NCBI GenBank assembly: GCA_900757295.1
Contig: CAAENH010000119.1
Span: 1 to 13,021, forward strand
Direction: 5' to 3'
DNA length: 13,021 nt
DNA from: Bacilli bacterium
GTDB taxonomy: Bacteria > Bacillota_I > Bacilli_A > RF39 > UBA660
In this document: positions 6,414-12,675 of the stretch, piece after piece
Position numbering within the stretch: position 1 is the first letter of the stretch
How the letters are laid out: every line of letters begins with the position of its first letter
Translations under genes and position numbers: made by a program
The notes under the pieces: model-generated
What the model was told of the DNA's origin: nothing
The model's database searches: none
What the model saw: the letters and a program-made list of their open reading frames with translations, nothing else

Positions 6414-8408
6414 ATGGAACTAAGTACAATAGATCATGTAGGTCCGAAGACTATAGAATATTTAAATAAATTAAATATATTTAATGTTGAAGATTTAATA
6501 AATTATTATCCTTATAATTATAATATATTAAAACCAATAAGTATAAATCAAGCAACTGATGAGACTATTATAATAAATGGTATTATAGAAAATAATGCTA
6601 GAGTAAGTTATATTAAAAGAAATTTAAATAGAGTAAGCTTTAGACTTTTAACAGATAATGTATTAATAAATGTAGTTATATTTAATAGAGCATTTATCAA
6701 AAATAGTTTGACTATAAATAAAGAGATAACTTTAATGGGCAAATATAATAAAAATTTAAATACTTTTACAGCAAGTGATATAAGATTAAAAAAAATAACA
6801 GACATCGAAATAGAACCAAAATATCATTTAATAAAAGAAATAAAAAAGAATAACTTTATTAAATTAATGGATAATGTACTTAGTAAAAATTTAAAAATAG
6901 ATGATTATATACCTATATATTTAAGTAAATCATATAACTTTTTAAATAAGAATGAAGCTGTAAAATATATTCATAAACCTAATAGTATTGTTAATTTAAA
7001 ACAGGCTAAGTTAAGATTGATTTATGAAGAATTATTTGTCTTTATGTTTAAGATTAATTATTTAAAATATAAGAATTCTGTTAATAATAAGTATTTAAAA
7101 CGATCTAATCATGAAAATGAAACTAATAATTTTATTGATAAACTTTCTTTTAGTTTAACTGTAGATCAAAAACAGGCTGTTTGTGATATTATAAGTGATT
7201 TTTCTAAGGCAAAAAGAATGAATAGATTAATTTTAGGCGATGTTGGAAGTGGTAAAACAATAATTTCATTTATTGCAATATATATGAATTATTTGGATGG
7301 TTATCAAAGTGCATTGATGGCTCCTACAGAAATATTAGCTAAACAACATTTTGAAAAAATAACTGAGTTATTTAAAGCATATGATATTAAAGTTGCATTG
7401 CTTATAGGAAGTATGAAAAATTCTTTAAAAAAAGAAATCTTAAATGAAATATCTTTAGGAAATATAGATGTAGTGATTGGAACACATGCATTATTAAGCG
7501 AGAGTATTGAATTTAATAATTTAGGTTTAGTTATTACAGATGAACAACATCGTTTTGGAGTAAATCAGCGTAGTTTATTACAAAATAAAGGGTTGTATGT
7601 TGATGTTATTTATATGAGTGCTACACCAATTCCAAGGACCTATGCTCTTACTTTATATGGAGATATGGATACTTCTTTAATTAAAAGTAAACCTAATGGA
7701 AGAAAAGAAGTTAAAACTATTGTCAAAAAAGAAAATGAAATTTCTGAAGTTCTTTATGCTATATTAGAGGAATTAAAAAAAGGTCATCAAATATATGTAG
7801 TAGCACCATCAATAGAAGATAATGAAGATAGTGATTTAAATAATGTTAATCAGTTAGAAAAAAAGTTTAAAGAAGCATTTAAAGATTATGTCAAAATTGG
7901 TGTTTTACATGGCAAGCAAAAAGCAGCTATAAAGGAACAAATGATGGTTGATTTTAAAAATAAAAAATATAATATTTTAATATCTACCACAGTTATAGAA
8001 GTTGGAATAGATGTTAGTAATGCAACAATGATGGTTATATTTAATGCAGAGAGATTTGGCTTAGCTACATTGCATCAATTACGTGGTCGAGTAGGTAGAA
8101 GCAGTTTAGATAGCTATTGTTACTTAATTAGTAATAAGGATGCTTTAAGATTAAAAGTTTTAACTGAGAGTAATGATGGCTTTTATATTAGTCAAAAAGA
8201 TTTTGAATTAAGAAAATCCGGTGATTTATTTGGTGAAAAACAAAGTGGAGATATGACTTTTAAAATTGCAGATTTAACTAGAGATTATAAAATACTAACT
8301 CAAGCTAAGAAAGATTCTCAAGAATTTATCGAAGATAATATGGATAGTAATTTTATAAATTATCCTTGGTATAATAGCATTATTAAAGAAATAGATTTTA
8401 TAGATTAA
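6414..8408 (+). CDS. recG: ATP-dependent DNA helicase RecG
   Basis: RecG is a monomeric superfamily 2 translocase that remodels stalled forks and branched DNA, including Holliday junctions and R-loops. The 664 residues are close to the usual 680-695. The order is typical. An N-terminal helical part carries an HhH-like STIDHVGPKTIEYLNKL, followed by the OB-fold wedge at about 45-150. The helicase core has Walker A GDVGSGKT at 275-282, motif Ia MAPTEILAKQHF, motif Ic GTHALL, DEQH box at 376-379, motif III MSATPIPRT, motif V STTVIEVGIDV and motif VI QLRGRVGR. The C-terminal segment DLFGEKQSGDMTFKIADL is the expected RecG tail. AGGTGA at 6404-6409 fixes the start. A DUF975 gene follows 33 bases downstream and may be partly co-transcribed. 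Nothing suggests inactivation. Confidence 0.98.
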   Translation: MELSTIDHVGPKTIEYLNKLNIFNVEDLINYYPYNYNILKPISINQATDETIIINGIIENNARVSYIKRNLNRVSFRLLTDNVLINVVIFNRAFIKNSLTINKEITLMGKYNKNLNTFTASDIRLKKITDIEIEPKYHLIKEIKKNNFIKLMDNVLSKNLKIDDYIPIYLSKSYNFLNKNEAVKYIHKPNSIVNLKQAKLRLIYEELFVFMFKINYLKYKNSVNNKYLKRSNHENETNNFIDKLSFSLTVDQKQAVCDIISDFSKAKRMNRLILGDVGSGKTIISFIAIYMNYLDGYQSALMAPTEILAKQHFEKITELFKAYDIKVALLIGSMKNSLKKEILNEISLGNIDVVIGTHALLSESIEFNNLGLVITDEQHRFGVNQRSLLQNKGLYVDVIYMSATPIPRTYALTLYGDMDTSLIKSKPNGRKEVKTIVKKENEISEVLYAILEELKKGHQIYVVAPSIEDNEDSDLNNVNQLEKKFKEAFKDYVKIGVLHGKQKAAIKEQMMVDFKNKKYNILISTTVIEVGIDVSNATMMVIFNAERFGLATLHQLRGRVGRSSLDSYCYLISNKDALRLKVLTESNDGFYISQKDFELRKSGDLFGEKQSGDMTFKIADLTRDYKILTQAKKDSQEFIEDNMDSNFINYPWYNSIIKEIDFID

Positions 8409-8441
8409 ATGTTATATAATTAATTATGAAAGGAAGATTTC

Positions 8442-9068
8442 ATGGATAGAAGAAGTATAAAAAAACAAGCTATAAGCATTGTAAAAGAAAATTTTAAAGA
8501 TATTTGGATTGGACTTAGCGTTAATTTTATAATTACAATTATTTTTAATATTTTGTTTGGTTATGTTTTAAATGGTTCTAATATAAATACGTATTTGTAT
8601 AATGGAATATCTGTTGCTTTTAATTTTTTAACTATTCCATTATCATTTGGTACATCGAAGTATTTGCTTGCTGTAATAAGAAATGAAAAACATAGTTTTA
8701 GTGATTTATTTTATTATTATAAAAATAGATTAATTGAAACTCTTATTTTATCAATTGTAATTTCATTATGTACTACACTTGGAATGGTTGCGTTTATTAT
8801 ACCAGCTATTGTTATATATATGATGTTTGCTCAAGCAGAAAATATATTTATAGATAGTAATTTAAATTCATTTGATTCATTAAAACAAAGTATTAATTTA
8901 ATGAAAGGATATAAATGGGATTATTTTAATTTTTTAATTAGCTTTCTAGGTTGGGTATTACTTGGAATAGTTACTTTTGGATTATTATACATTTGGGTTT
9001 ATCCATATTTAATGATAAGTCAAAAATTATATTATGTTGAATTAACAAAAATTAAAAATTTACAATAA
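8442..9068 (+). CDS. DUF975 family membrane protein
   Basis: A 208-residue integral membrane protein matching the DUF975 pattern. The N-terminus RRSIKKQAISIVKENFKDIWIGL is followed by several TM helices (about 24-45, 52-75, 92-125 and 160-195). The C-terminal signature is SINLMKGYKWDYFNFLISFLGWVLLGIVTFGLLYIWVYPYLMISQKLYY, where the Y-K-W-D, LSF-like and late Tyr/Pro-rich segment are characteristic. Function of the family is not established. AAAGGAAG (8429-8436) precedes the ATG by five bases. A TATAAT at 8415-8420 between recG and this gene has no good -35, so co-transcription with recG is more likely than a separate promoter. No obvious terminator lies between its stop codon and the sRNA B promoter that begins five bases later. 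Confidence 0.85.
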   Translation: MDRRSIKKQAISIVKENFKDIWIGLSVNFIITIIFNILFGYVLNGSNINTYLYNGISVAFNFLTIPLSFGTSKYLLAVIRNEKHSFSDLFYYYKNRLIETLILSIVISLCTTLGMVAFIIPAIVIYMMFAQAENIFIDSNLNSFDSLKQSINLMKGYKWDYFNFLISFLGWVLLGIVTFGLLYIWVYPYLMISQKLYYVELTKIKNLQ

Positions 9069-9072
9069 ATGA

Positions 9073-9101
9073 TTGACAAAATTCAAAAAACATTATATCA
9101 T
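9073..9101 (+). promoter_or_regulatory. SigA-type promoter of sRNA B
   Basis: Perfect -35 TTGACA (9073-9078), 17-base spacer and -10 TATCAT (9096-9101), the best promoter match in the chromosomal part. No plausible protein gene lies downstream on this strand, so it points to a non-coding transcript. Confidence 0.75.
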
Positions 9102-9107
9102 TTATTT

Positions 9108-9211
9108 AGCATGATACAAATAATCATGCTGTTCACTCTTACGATTTTTAGATGAGAGTGTATCAACCAAAACCCCCTGAAATCCCGTCAGAAATGGCGG
9201 GATACTTTGTT
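9108..9211 (+). ncRNA. Predicted small RNA B, C-rich linker type
   Basis: From the predicted start A9108 the RNA opens with AGCATGAT (9108-9115) pairing perfectly with ATCATGCT (9123-9130). A second stem follows, CACTCTTA (9134-9141) with TGAGAGTG (9153-9160), one G-U. Then comes an unpaired linker with CAACCAAAACCCCCTG (about 9164-9179), and a hairpin ATCCCGTCA / TGGCGGGAT (9182-9190, 9195-9203) closed by a GAAA tetraloop. The tail ACTTTGTTT is U-poor for a terminator, so the 3' end is uncertain. The layout matches sRNA A: AGCA start, 5' hairpin, C-rich linker, final hairpin. Identity is unknown. An alternative view is that the 3' part is an attachment region belonging to the integrated element rather than an RNA. 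Confidence 0.5.
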
Positions 9212-9232
9212 TATAAGGGCTTTACGCCATTT
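9182..9232. other. Competing inverted repeats at the likely element boundary
   Basis: The GAAA-capped stem at 9182-9203 shares its TGGCG arm with a second perfect pairing, AAATGGCG (9192-9199) with CGCCATTT (9225-9232). The two are mutually exclusive. Lying between sRNA B and the integrase stop codon, this is the most likely place for the left attachment junction. The core cannot be fixed from one end alone, because the partner copy is outside the window. Confidence 0.4.
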
Positions 9233-9243
9233 TATATATGTAT

Positions 9244-9265
9244 TAGGTACCCAAATAGGTACCCA
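9244..9265. repeat. Tandem TAGGTACCCA repeats beside the integrase stop
   Basis: TAGGTACCCA occurs at 9244-9253 and 9256-9265, a 12-base period, ending three bases before the integrase stop codon. Each copy centres on the palindrome GGTACC. Direct repeats at this position are typical of arm-type sites bound by the N-terminal domain of tyrosine integrases; that role is inferred. Confidence 0.55.
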
Positions 9266-9267
9266 TT

Positions 9268-10383
9268 TTAATTTAACTTGTCGATTATACTTACAATTTC
9301 ATTTAATTGATTTTTAAATAGGTGAGAATATGTGTTTAATGTCTCATCTATTTTTGTATGTCCTAAATATTTTGCTACTACATTTATAGTTGCACCACTA
9401 TTAATTAATAGTGAAGCACAACTATGTCTAAAATCGTGTATTCTAATTTGTTTGACTTCTGCTAACTTACAATTTTTATTTTTTCTACATCTAATTTTTC
9501 CATTTGTTATTGGATCAGTATCTCCAAATAAATACCAGTCATCATTAAACCCATAATGTCTTTTAGAAACTTCATATAATAATTTTAAATCATCTAATAA
9601 AACTTTAGGTATAGGAATGTTTCTTATACTAGATTTTGTTTTGGGTGTGGTTACCATATATGATTTTCCTTCATCACCTTGGGTTGCTACAATATTTTTG
9701 TTAACACTTAAATGTTGACTATTAAAGTCTATATCTTTCCAAGTAAGACCTCTAAGCTCTCCACGCCTTAAACCATAGTAATATAAAGTTTCAAACATTG
9801 TTTTAAATAAAATATCATGTTCTACTGAAATAAATTTTTTGAATTCATCATAAGTAAAGAATAACATTTCTTTAGGCATTTCATTTGGGTCAGTGAAATT
9901 AGTCATTTTATTATAAGTTGCAGTAAAGTTAAAATTGTACCATTTAGTAGCAAAGTTTAATAATTCTTTAAAGAATTTAAACAGATGATTTTTATGATTG
10001 GTTGTATATCCATAAGAATTTATTTGCTTTTTCCATTTTTCAAAGTGTTCAATATTAAAATCTTTTAATTTAACATTATCTAAGTCTTTGAAAAATTTTT
10101 CTCTATCACGATAAGTCTTTAAAGTAGTGTATTTTACTTTATCTTCTTTATAAGCGTAGAAGAGTGTATATAAGTCTCTAAAAGTTATATTACGATCTTT
10201 ATCACTTCTATCAGCATTAATAGTTAAAAAGTCTCTTTCTGCTTTTAATGCCTCTGTTTTAGTGAAAAATTTCTTTGACTTATATTTTCTTCTAGTTCCA
10301 TCTAAATTCTTAACGTAGTCATAAAAAATCCATTTACGCCCATCTTTTGTCCAATCTTTCTTATCTAATAGTTTAACTGCCAT
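9268..10383 (-). CDS. int: Tyrosine-type site-specific integrase
   Basis: A 371-residue phage-type integrase that would catalyse insertion and, with an excisionase, excision of the element. It has an N-terminal AP2-like arm-binding domain (about 1-60, WIFYDYVKNLDGTRRKYKSKKFFTK), a SAM-like core-binding domain (about 65-165) and a C-terminal catalytic domain. The catalytic set is complete: R206 in YGLRRGEL, K248 in TTPKTK, H316 and R319 in HDFRH, H342 in LGHT, and nucleophile Y352 in NTYSHLF. CRKNKNC (299-305) just before HDFRH is a small local insertion with paired cysteines. AAAGGAGG lies seven bases upstream of the ATG. The first 11 bases overlap the end of the ATPase gene, showing a single leftward operon. 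The stop codon faces the presumed attachment site, the usual arrangement. Confidence 0.97.
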   Translation of the reverse strand: MAVKLLDKKDWTKDGRKWIFYDYVKNLDGTRRKYKSKKFFTKTEALKAERDFLTINADRSDKDRNITFRDLYTLFYAYKEDKVKYTTLKTYRDREKFFKDLDNVKLKDFNIEHFEKWKKQINSYGYTTNHKNHLFKFFKELLNFATKWYNFNFTATYNKMTNFTDPNEMPKEMLFFTYDEFKKFISVEHDILFKTMFETLYYYGLRRGELRGLTWKDIDFNSQHLSVNKNIVATQGDEGKSYMVTTPKTKSSIRNIPIPKVLLDDLKLLYEVSKRHYGFNDDWYLFGDTDPITNGKIRCRKNKNCKLAEVKQIRIHDFRHSCASLLINSGATINVVAKYLGHTKIDETLNTYSHLFKNQLNEIVSIIDKLN

Positions 10384-11389
10384 AATTATCCTCCTTTGAA
10401 TCTAAATTATTACTATCACTTGCTGAAAAAATGTTATCAGTAAGTATTTCCAAAGGCTCCTTATATTTAGCAGTATATAGTCTTTCTGTTTGTGTTCTTT
10501 TACATTCTATAAATAATCCTAGTTTTTCAAGTTCATCTTTATTACTTGATATTAATTTACCTAAAACAGGTGGGGTAATAAATAAATTTAATTTACTAAC
10601 CATTTCTGAAATAGTAAAAGTAAACTCTTTTTTACTGATTGCATATTTTAAAAATTGAATTAAATTTGGATTAAGTGTTTCTTTAATATTCTCATCAAGT
10701 ATTAATGTTAATTTATCATTTCTTTTCAGTACGTAATCTTTTGATTGATAATCTCTACTTTCATAACTTAAATAAAAAGTTGACTTAATATTTTCATCTT
10801 GTTTTAAAGCAAGTTTACCATCAACACAAGTATCAATGGCAGTACTTCCTAAAGATTTGCCTTTTCTATTTAAATGATGAACTATGATAATAGTAACTTT
10901 ATAATTGTTGCATAATTTACGTAATTGTGGAAATATTTTTTGACTCATATCTTGATAATTATTTAAATCATAATAACTTCCAAAATTTATTCCATTAAAC
11001 ATATCAATAAATACTAGTTTACCATCAAATTTTTCTTTAAATTCACTTATTTCTTTTTCAACTTTTAATATGCTTATTTGTGTCATATTATCTTCTGGAA
11101 AAGTGTATAAAAAGTTATTTTCTTTTAAATTACATTCCATAAAATTAATGCGACTAATAGTTTCAGATGGATTCATTTCTGTACTTAAATACAAAACTGC
11201 TGTTTTATTGGTTTTTAAGTTTAGAAAAGGAATACCATTACAAACAGAGTTTGCTATTTGAAGAGCTAGAGCAGATTTACCAACCTTAGCTTCTCCAAGT
11301 AAACAATAAAGACCATTTTCTCTAATCATATTTTCAATAATATAATTAATATCGACAATACTATTTTTTAATTCTTCAATTGTTTTCAT
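10373..11389 (-). CDS. RepA-like RecA-fold ATPase (element replication helicase)
   Basis: A 338-residue RecA-fold ATPase of the AAA_25/RepA hexameric helicase type. Walker A is GEAKVGKS at 32-39; LYLSTEMNPSE at 67-76 is the Walker-A' acidic segment; Walker B is LVFIDM with D129; and IIIVHHLNRKGKSLGSTAID at 168-186 is the RepA-type motif 3 with paired His 171-172. The last third (about 242-312: FTFTISEMVSKLNLFITPPVLGKLISS and a later KRTQTERLYTAKY) looks like a winged-helix DNA-binding domain. Such proteins unwind or load at origins of plasmids, satellites and small integrative elements. No primase is visible here. AAAGGAA about six bases before the ATG overlaps the stop of the upstream small gene, and the 3' end overlaps int by 11 bases, so expression is tightly coupled. 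A DnaB-loader role is an alternative. Confidence 0.88.
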   Translation of the reverse strand: MKTIEELKNSIVDINYIIENMIRENGLYCLLGEAKVGKSALALQIANSVCNGIPFLNLKTNKTAVLYLSTEMNPSETISRINFMECNLKENNFLYTFPEDNMTQISILKVEKEISEFKEKFDGKLVFIDMFNGINFGSYYDLNNYQDMSQKIFPQLRKLCNNYKVTIIIVHHLNRKGKSLGSTAIDTCVDGKLALKQDENIKSTFYLSYESRDYQSKDYVLKRNDKLTLILDENIKETLNPNLIQFLKYAISKKEFTFTISEMVSKLNLFITPPVLGKLISSNKDELEKLGLFIECKRTQTERLYTAKYKEPLEILTDNIFSASDSNNLDSKEDNYGS

Positions 11390-11400
11390 ATAATTCCTTT

Positions 11401-11637
11401 CTATAAATTTTCTTTAGCCATCTTTTCTAAATAATTAATATTAATTTTTAGTTTATTAACGACTTCAATCATTGGTAATCTGTTATTAGGAAGAGTATAA
11501 CCTTTATTAATTAGATCATCTTTTATCTCTCTTCTTAGCTTTACTGCATTATTTTTTCCTATTTCAGCAAGACGCATTAAATCATCAAGATTACACCATT
11601 GCTTTGAAATAAGTTTTAAAGTTTCTCTAGCATCCAT
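11401..11637 (-). CDS. Small winged-helix, excisionase-like protein
   Basis: First gene of the leftward operon, 78 residues from the start chosen here. An upstream in-frame ATG at 11658 would add seven residues, but the only good ribosome site, AAAGGAGG (11655-11648), lies after that ATG and ten bases before the ATG at 11637, so 11637 is the true start. The protein is helical and charged (NLDDLMRLAEIGKNNAVKLRREIKDDLINKGY) and then has LPNNRLPMIEVVNKLKIN. This pattern, an early helix-turn-helix, K-G-Y, N-R-L-P and a terminal helix, resembles the DUF3173/excisionase-like small proteins encoded next to Gram-positive integrases. Position and size fit a recombination directionality factor, but a replication accessory or regulator is also possible. 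The gap to the ATPase gene is 11 bases. Confidence 0.65.
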   Translation of the reverse strand: MDARETLKLISKQWCNLDDLMRLAEIGKNNAVKLRREIKDDLINKGYTLPNNRLPMIEVVNKLKININYLEKMAKENL

Positions 11638-11666
11638 AATAAACTGTCCTCCTTTCATTTAGACTC

Positions 11667-11684
11667 TAGATATAAACATATCTA
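11667..11684 (-). promoter_or_regulatory. Hairpin in the leader of the leftward operon
   Basis: TAGATAT (11667-11673) and ATATCTA (11678-11684) are perfect complements around a four-base loop. It lies in the leader of the leftward transcript, about 12 bases before its ribosome site. With no T-run it is not a terminator; it may modulate translation or be incidental. Confidence 0.35.
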
Positions 11685-11716
11685 TGTATGGATTACCAAC
11701 TAAAGAAAGAAATTAT

Positions 11717-11737
11717 ATTGTGAGTTATACTCACAAT
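11717..11737. promoter_or_regulatory. Operator O1 (leftward promoter)
   Basis: TTGTGAGT (11718-11725) and ACTCACAA (11729-11736) form a perfect dyad around TAT, with one more matching pair outside. It covers the predicted start point of the leftward operon, so a repressor bound here would shut off the int-rep operon. The likely ligand is the adjacent XRE protein. Confidence 0.8.
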
Positions 11738-11740
11738 TAA

Positions 11741-11770
11741 ATAATAACACTTAATAATAATTAATGTCAA
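11741..11770 (-). promoter_or_regulatory. Leftward operon promoter
   Basis: Minus strand: perfect -35 TTGACA (11770-11765), 18-base spacer, -10 TATTAT (11746-11741), start near 11735 inside operator O1. A second candidate -10, TATAAT (11717-11712 on the minus strand), has only a weak -35, TTAATT (11740-11735), with O1 in its spacer. Either way O1 would control it. Confidence 0.7.
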
Positions 11771-11774
11771 TAGA

Positions 11775-11797
11775 TTTTGTGAGTTTTAATCACAAAA
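11775..11797. promoter_or_regulatory. Operator O2 (between divergent -35 boxes)
   Basis: TTTTGTGA (11775-11782) and TCACAAAA (11790-11797) form a dyad. The inner 19 bases differ from O1 at two positions, one of which breaks the perfect half-site (AATCACAA against ACTCACAA). Its centre is 59 bases from that of O1. It sits between the leftward -35 (11765-11770) and the repressor's own -35 (11801-11806), where binding could autoregulate or loop. Confidence 0.75.
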
Positions 11798-11800
11798 ATA

Positions 11801-11829
11801 TTGTTGAATAATTAAAATTATGGTAAAAT
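11801..11829 (+). promoter_or_regulatory. Repressor promoter
   Basis: -35 TTGTTG (11801-11806), 17-base spacer, -10 TAAAAT (11824-11829), start near 11836. The in-frame ATG at 11820 lies upstream of this start, which supports the ATG at 11862. Confidence 0.65.
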
Positions 11830-11861
11830 GGTATTATGAAGTTAAGAAGAGGTGTAATTTA

Positions 11862-12389
11862 ATGGATAATAAAACTTTAGCTAGTGTAGTAAAAGAAGCT
11901 AGAGAAAAACTTAATATATCTCAGAGAGAATTATCAAGAATAACTGGTATAGATAATAATACAATTGCTAAAATTGAAAAAGGTGAGAGAAAGAAACCAA
12001 ATGTATTATCTTTAAAAAAGTTAAGTTCAGTATTAAATCTTTCTTTGGAAATGTTAATGGAATTATGCAAGTATAGTAAAGAAGAAATAGAATCAACAGT
12101 AAATAATTCATATAGCAGAATGGTTATTAAACCAGAAAATGCTCCAATACTTGTACTTGATGATTTAGTTAATCAAATGCAGGACGAATTATATATTAAG
12201 ATGGTTATTAAAGAATTATTAGATGATTGTAATTTAGAAGAGTTAAATTTTATTTCTAAATTAAATAAAAAAGATAAAAATAGAGTTATCAAAATAATGA
12301 AAAAATATATTAAAGATAATGATAAAGAAATAAAAAAACAAAAACAATCTCTTGATGATTTAAAAAAATTACTGACTGAAAATGAATAG
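11862..12389 (+). CDS. XRE-family helix-turn-helix repressor
   Basis: A 175-residue protein with a Cro/CI-type HTH at about residues 7-65 (VVKEAREKLNISQRELSRITGIDNNTIAKIEKGERKKPNVLSLKKLSSVLNL). A helical remainder ends in a strongly charged, probably coiled-coil tail (NRVIKIMKKYIKDNDKEIKKQKQSLDDLKKLLTE). There is no S24 (LexA/CI) autocleavage domain and no catalytic Ser/Lys pair, so induction by simple RecA-stimulated self-cleavage is unlikely; an antirepressor or separate protease is more plausible. The start at 11862 is chosen because GAGGTG lies about eight bases upstream and the promoter -10 sits between it and the earlier ATG at 11820. Divergent placement and the two dyads in the shared control region make it the presumed repressor of the int-rep operon. 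Confidence 0.93.
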   Translation: MDNKTLASVVKEAREKLNISQRELSRITGIDNNTIAKIEKGERKKPNVLSLKKLSSVLNLSLEMLMELCKYSKEEIESTVNNSYSRMVIKPENAPILVLDDLVNQMQDELYIKMVIKELLDDCNLEELNFISKLNKKDKNRVIKIMKKYIKDNDKEIKKQKQSLDDLKKLLTENE

Positions 12390-12403
12390 TTATTCTAGTT
12401 AGT

Positions 12404-12469
12404 AATGACAATATGACAAGAAATAGATATATATGGGTAGGGTGTAATAGAAATGTCATTGCTGTCATT
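12404..12469. repeat. Paired ATGACA repeats in inverted arrangement
   Basis: ATGACA occurs at 12405-12410 and 12413-12418, and its complement TGTCAT at 12454-12459 and 12463-12468. The outer pair extends to seven bases (AATGACA/TGTCATT). The set can form a two-part stem, or serve as four protein sites facing each other across 35 bases. Candidate operator or replication iterons. Confidence 0.5.
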
Positions 12470-12513
12470 GGGAAGATAATATTTGTCTAGCAAGCAATGA
12501 ATTTGTACTCCCG

Positions 12514-12526
12514 TACGAAATTCGTA
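12514..12526. repeat. TACGAA-A-TTCGTA palindrome
   Basis: A perfect 13-base dyad around a single A, flanked by TCCC and GGGA that could extend it as an imperfect hairpin (12509-12533). It is GC-richer than its surroundings. A binding site for an element protein is possible. Confidence 0.45.
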
Positions 12527-12675
12527 TGTGGGAATGCCCAAACCCTTGATTGAAATTTTAAAATAAAAAATTATTTTCATAATAATTATTAAATGATATG
12601 AATTTTACTGCTAATTTACTAGAAAAATACCAGGGAATTCATCATGATCAATTTAGTCTTAATTGGAGGTGTATG

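Larger units (their letters stand above)
12390..12675. other. Gene-free stretch between repressor and cargo gene
   Basis: This 286-base region has no supportable gene. It is less AT-rich than its surroundings in the middle and holds the ATGACA/TGTCAT repeat cluster and the TACGAA palindrome. No clear terminator follows the repressor. The best promoter for the cargo gene is weak: TTTTCA (12574-12579), 17 bases, TATGAA (12597-12602). Confidence 0.6.

Noticed and set aside
9069..9155. 28-codon hydrophobic ORF starting one base past the DUF975 stop
   Set aside because: No ribosome site, and its ATG lies upstream of the strong promoter that drives the region.
11638..11658. ATG at 11658 as start of the excisionase-like gene
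   Set aside because: AAAGGAGG lies after it and serves the ATG at 11637.
11820..11822. ATG at 11820 as repressor start
   Set aside because: It precedes the -10 box and has no ribosome site; 11862 has GAGGTG.
12395..12580. Minus-strand 61-codon ORF
   Set aside because: No ribosome site, no recognisable domain, and it runs through the repeats and palindrome of the gene-free stretch.
12390..12675. Right attachment site of the element
   Set aside because: I found no convincing repeat of the 9160-9243 sequence here, and a likely cargo gene follows, so the element probably continues.
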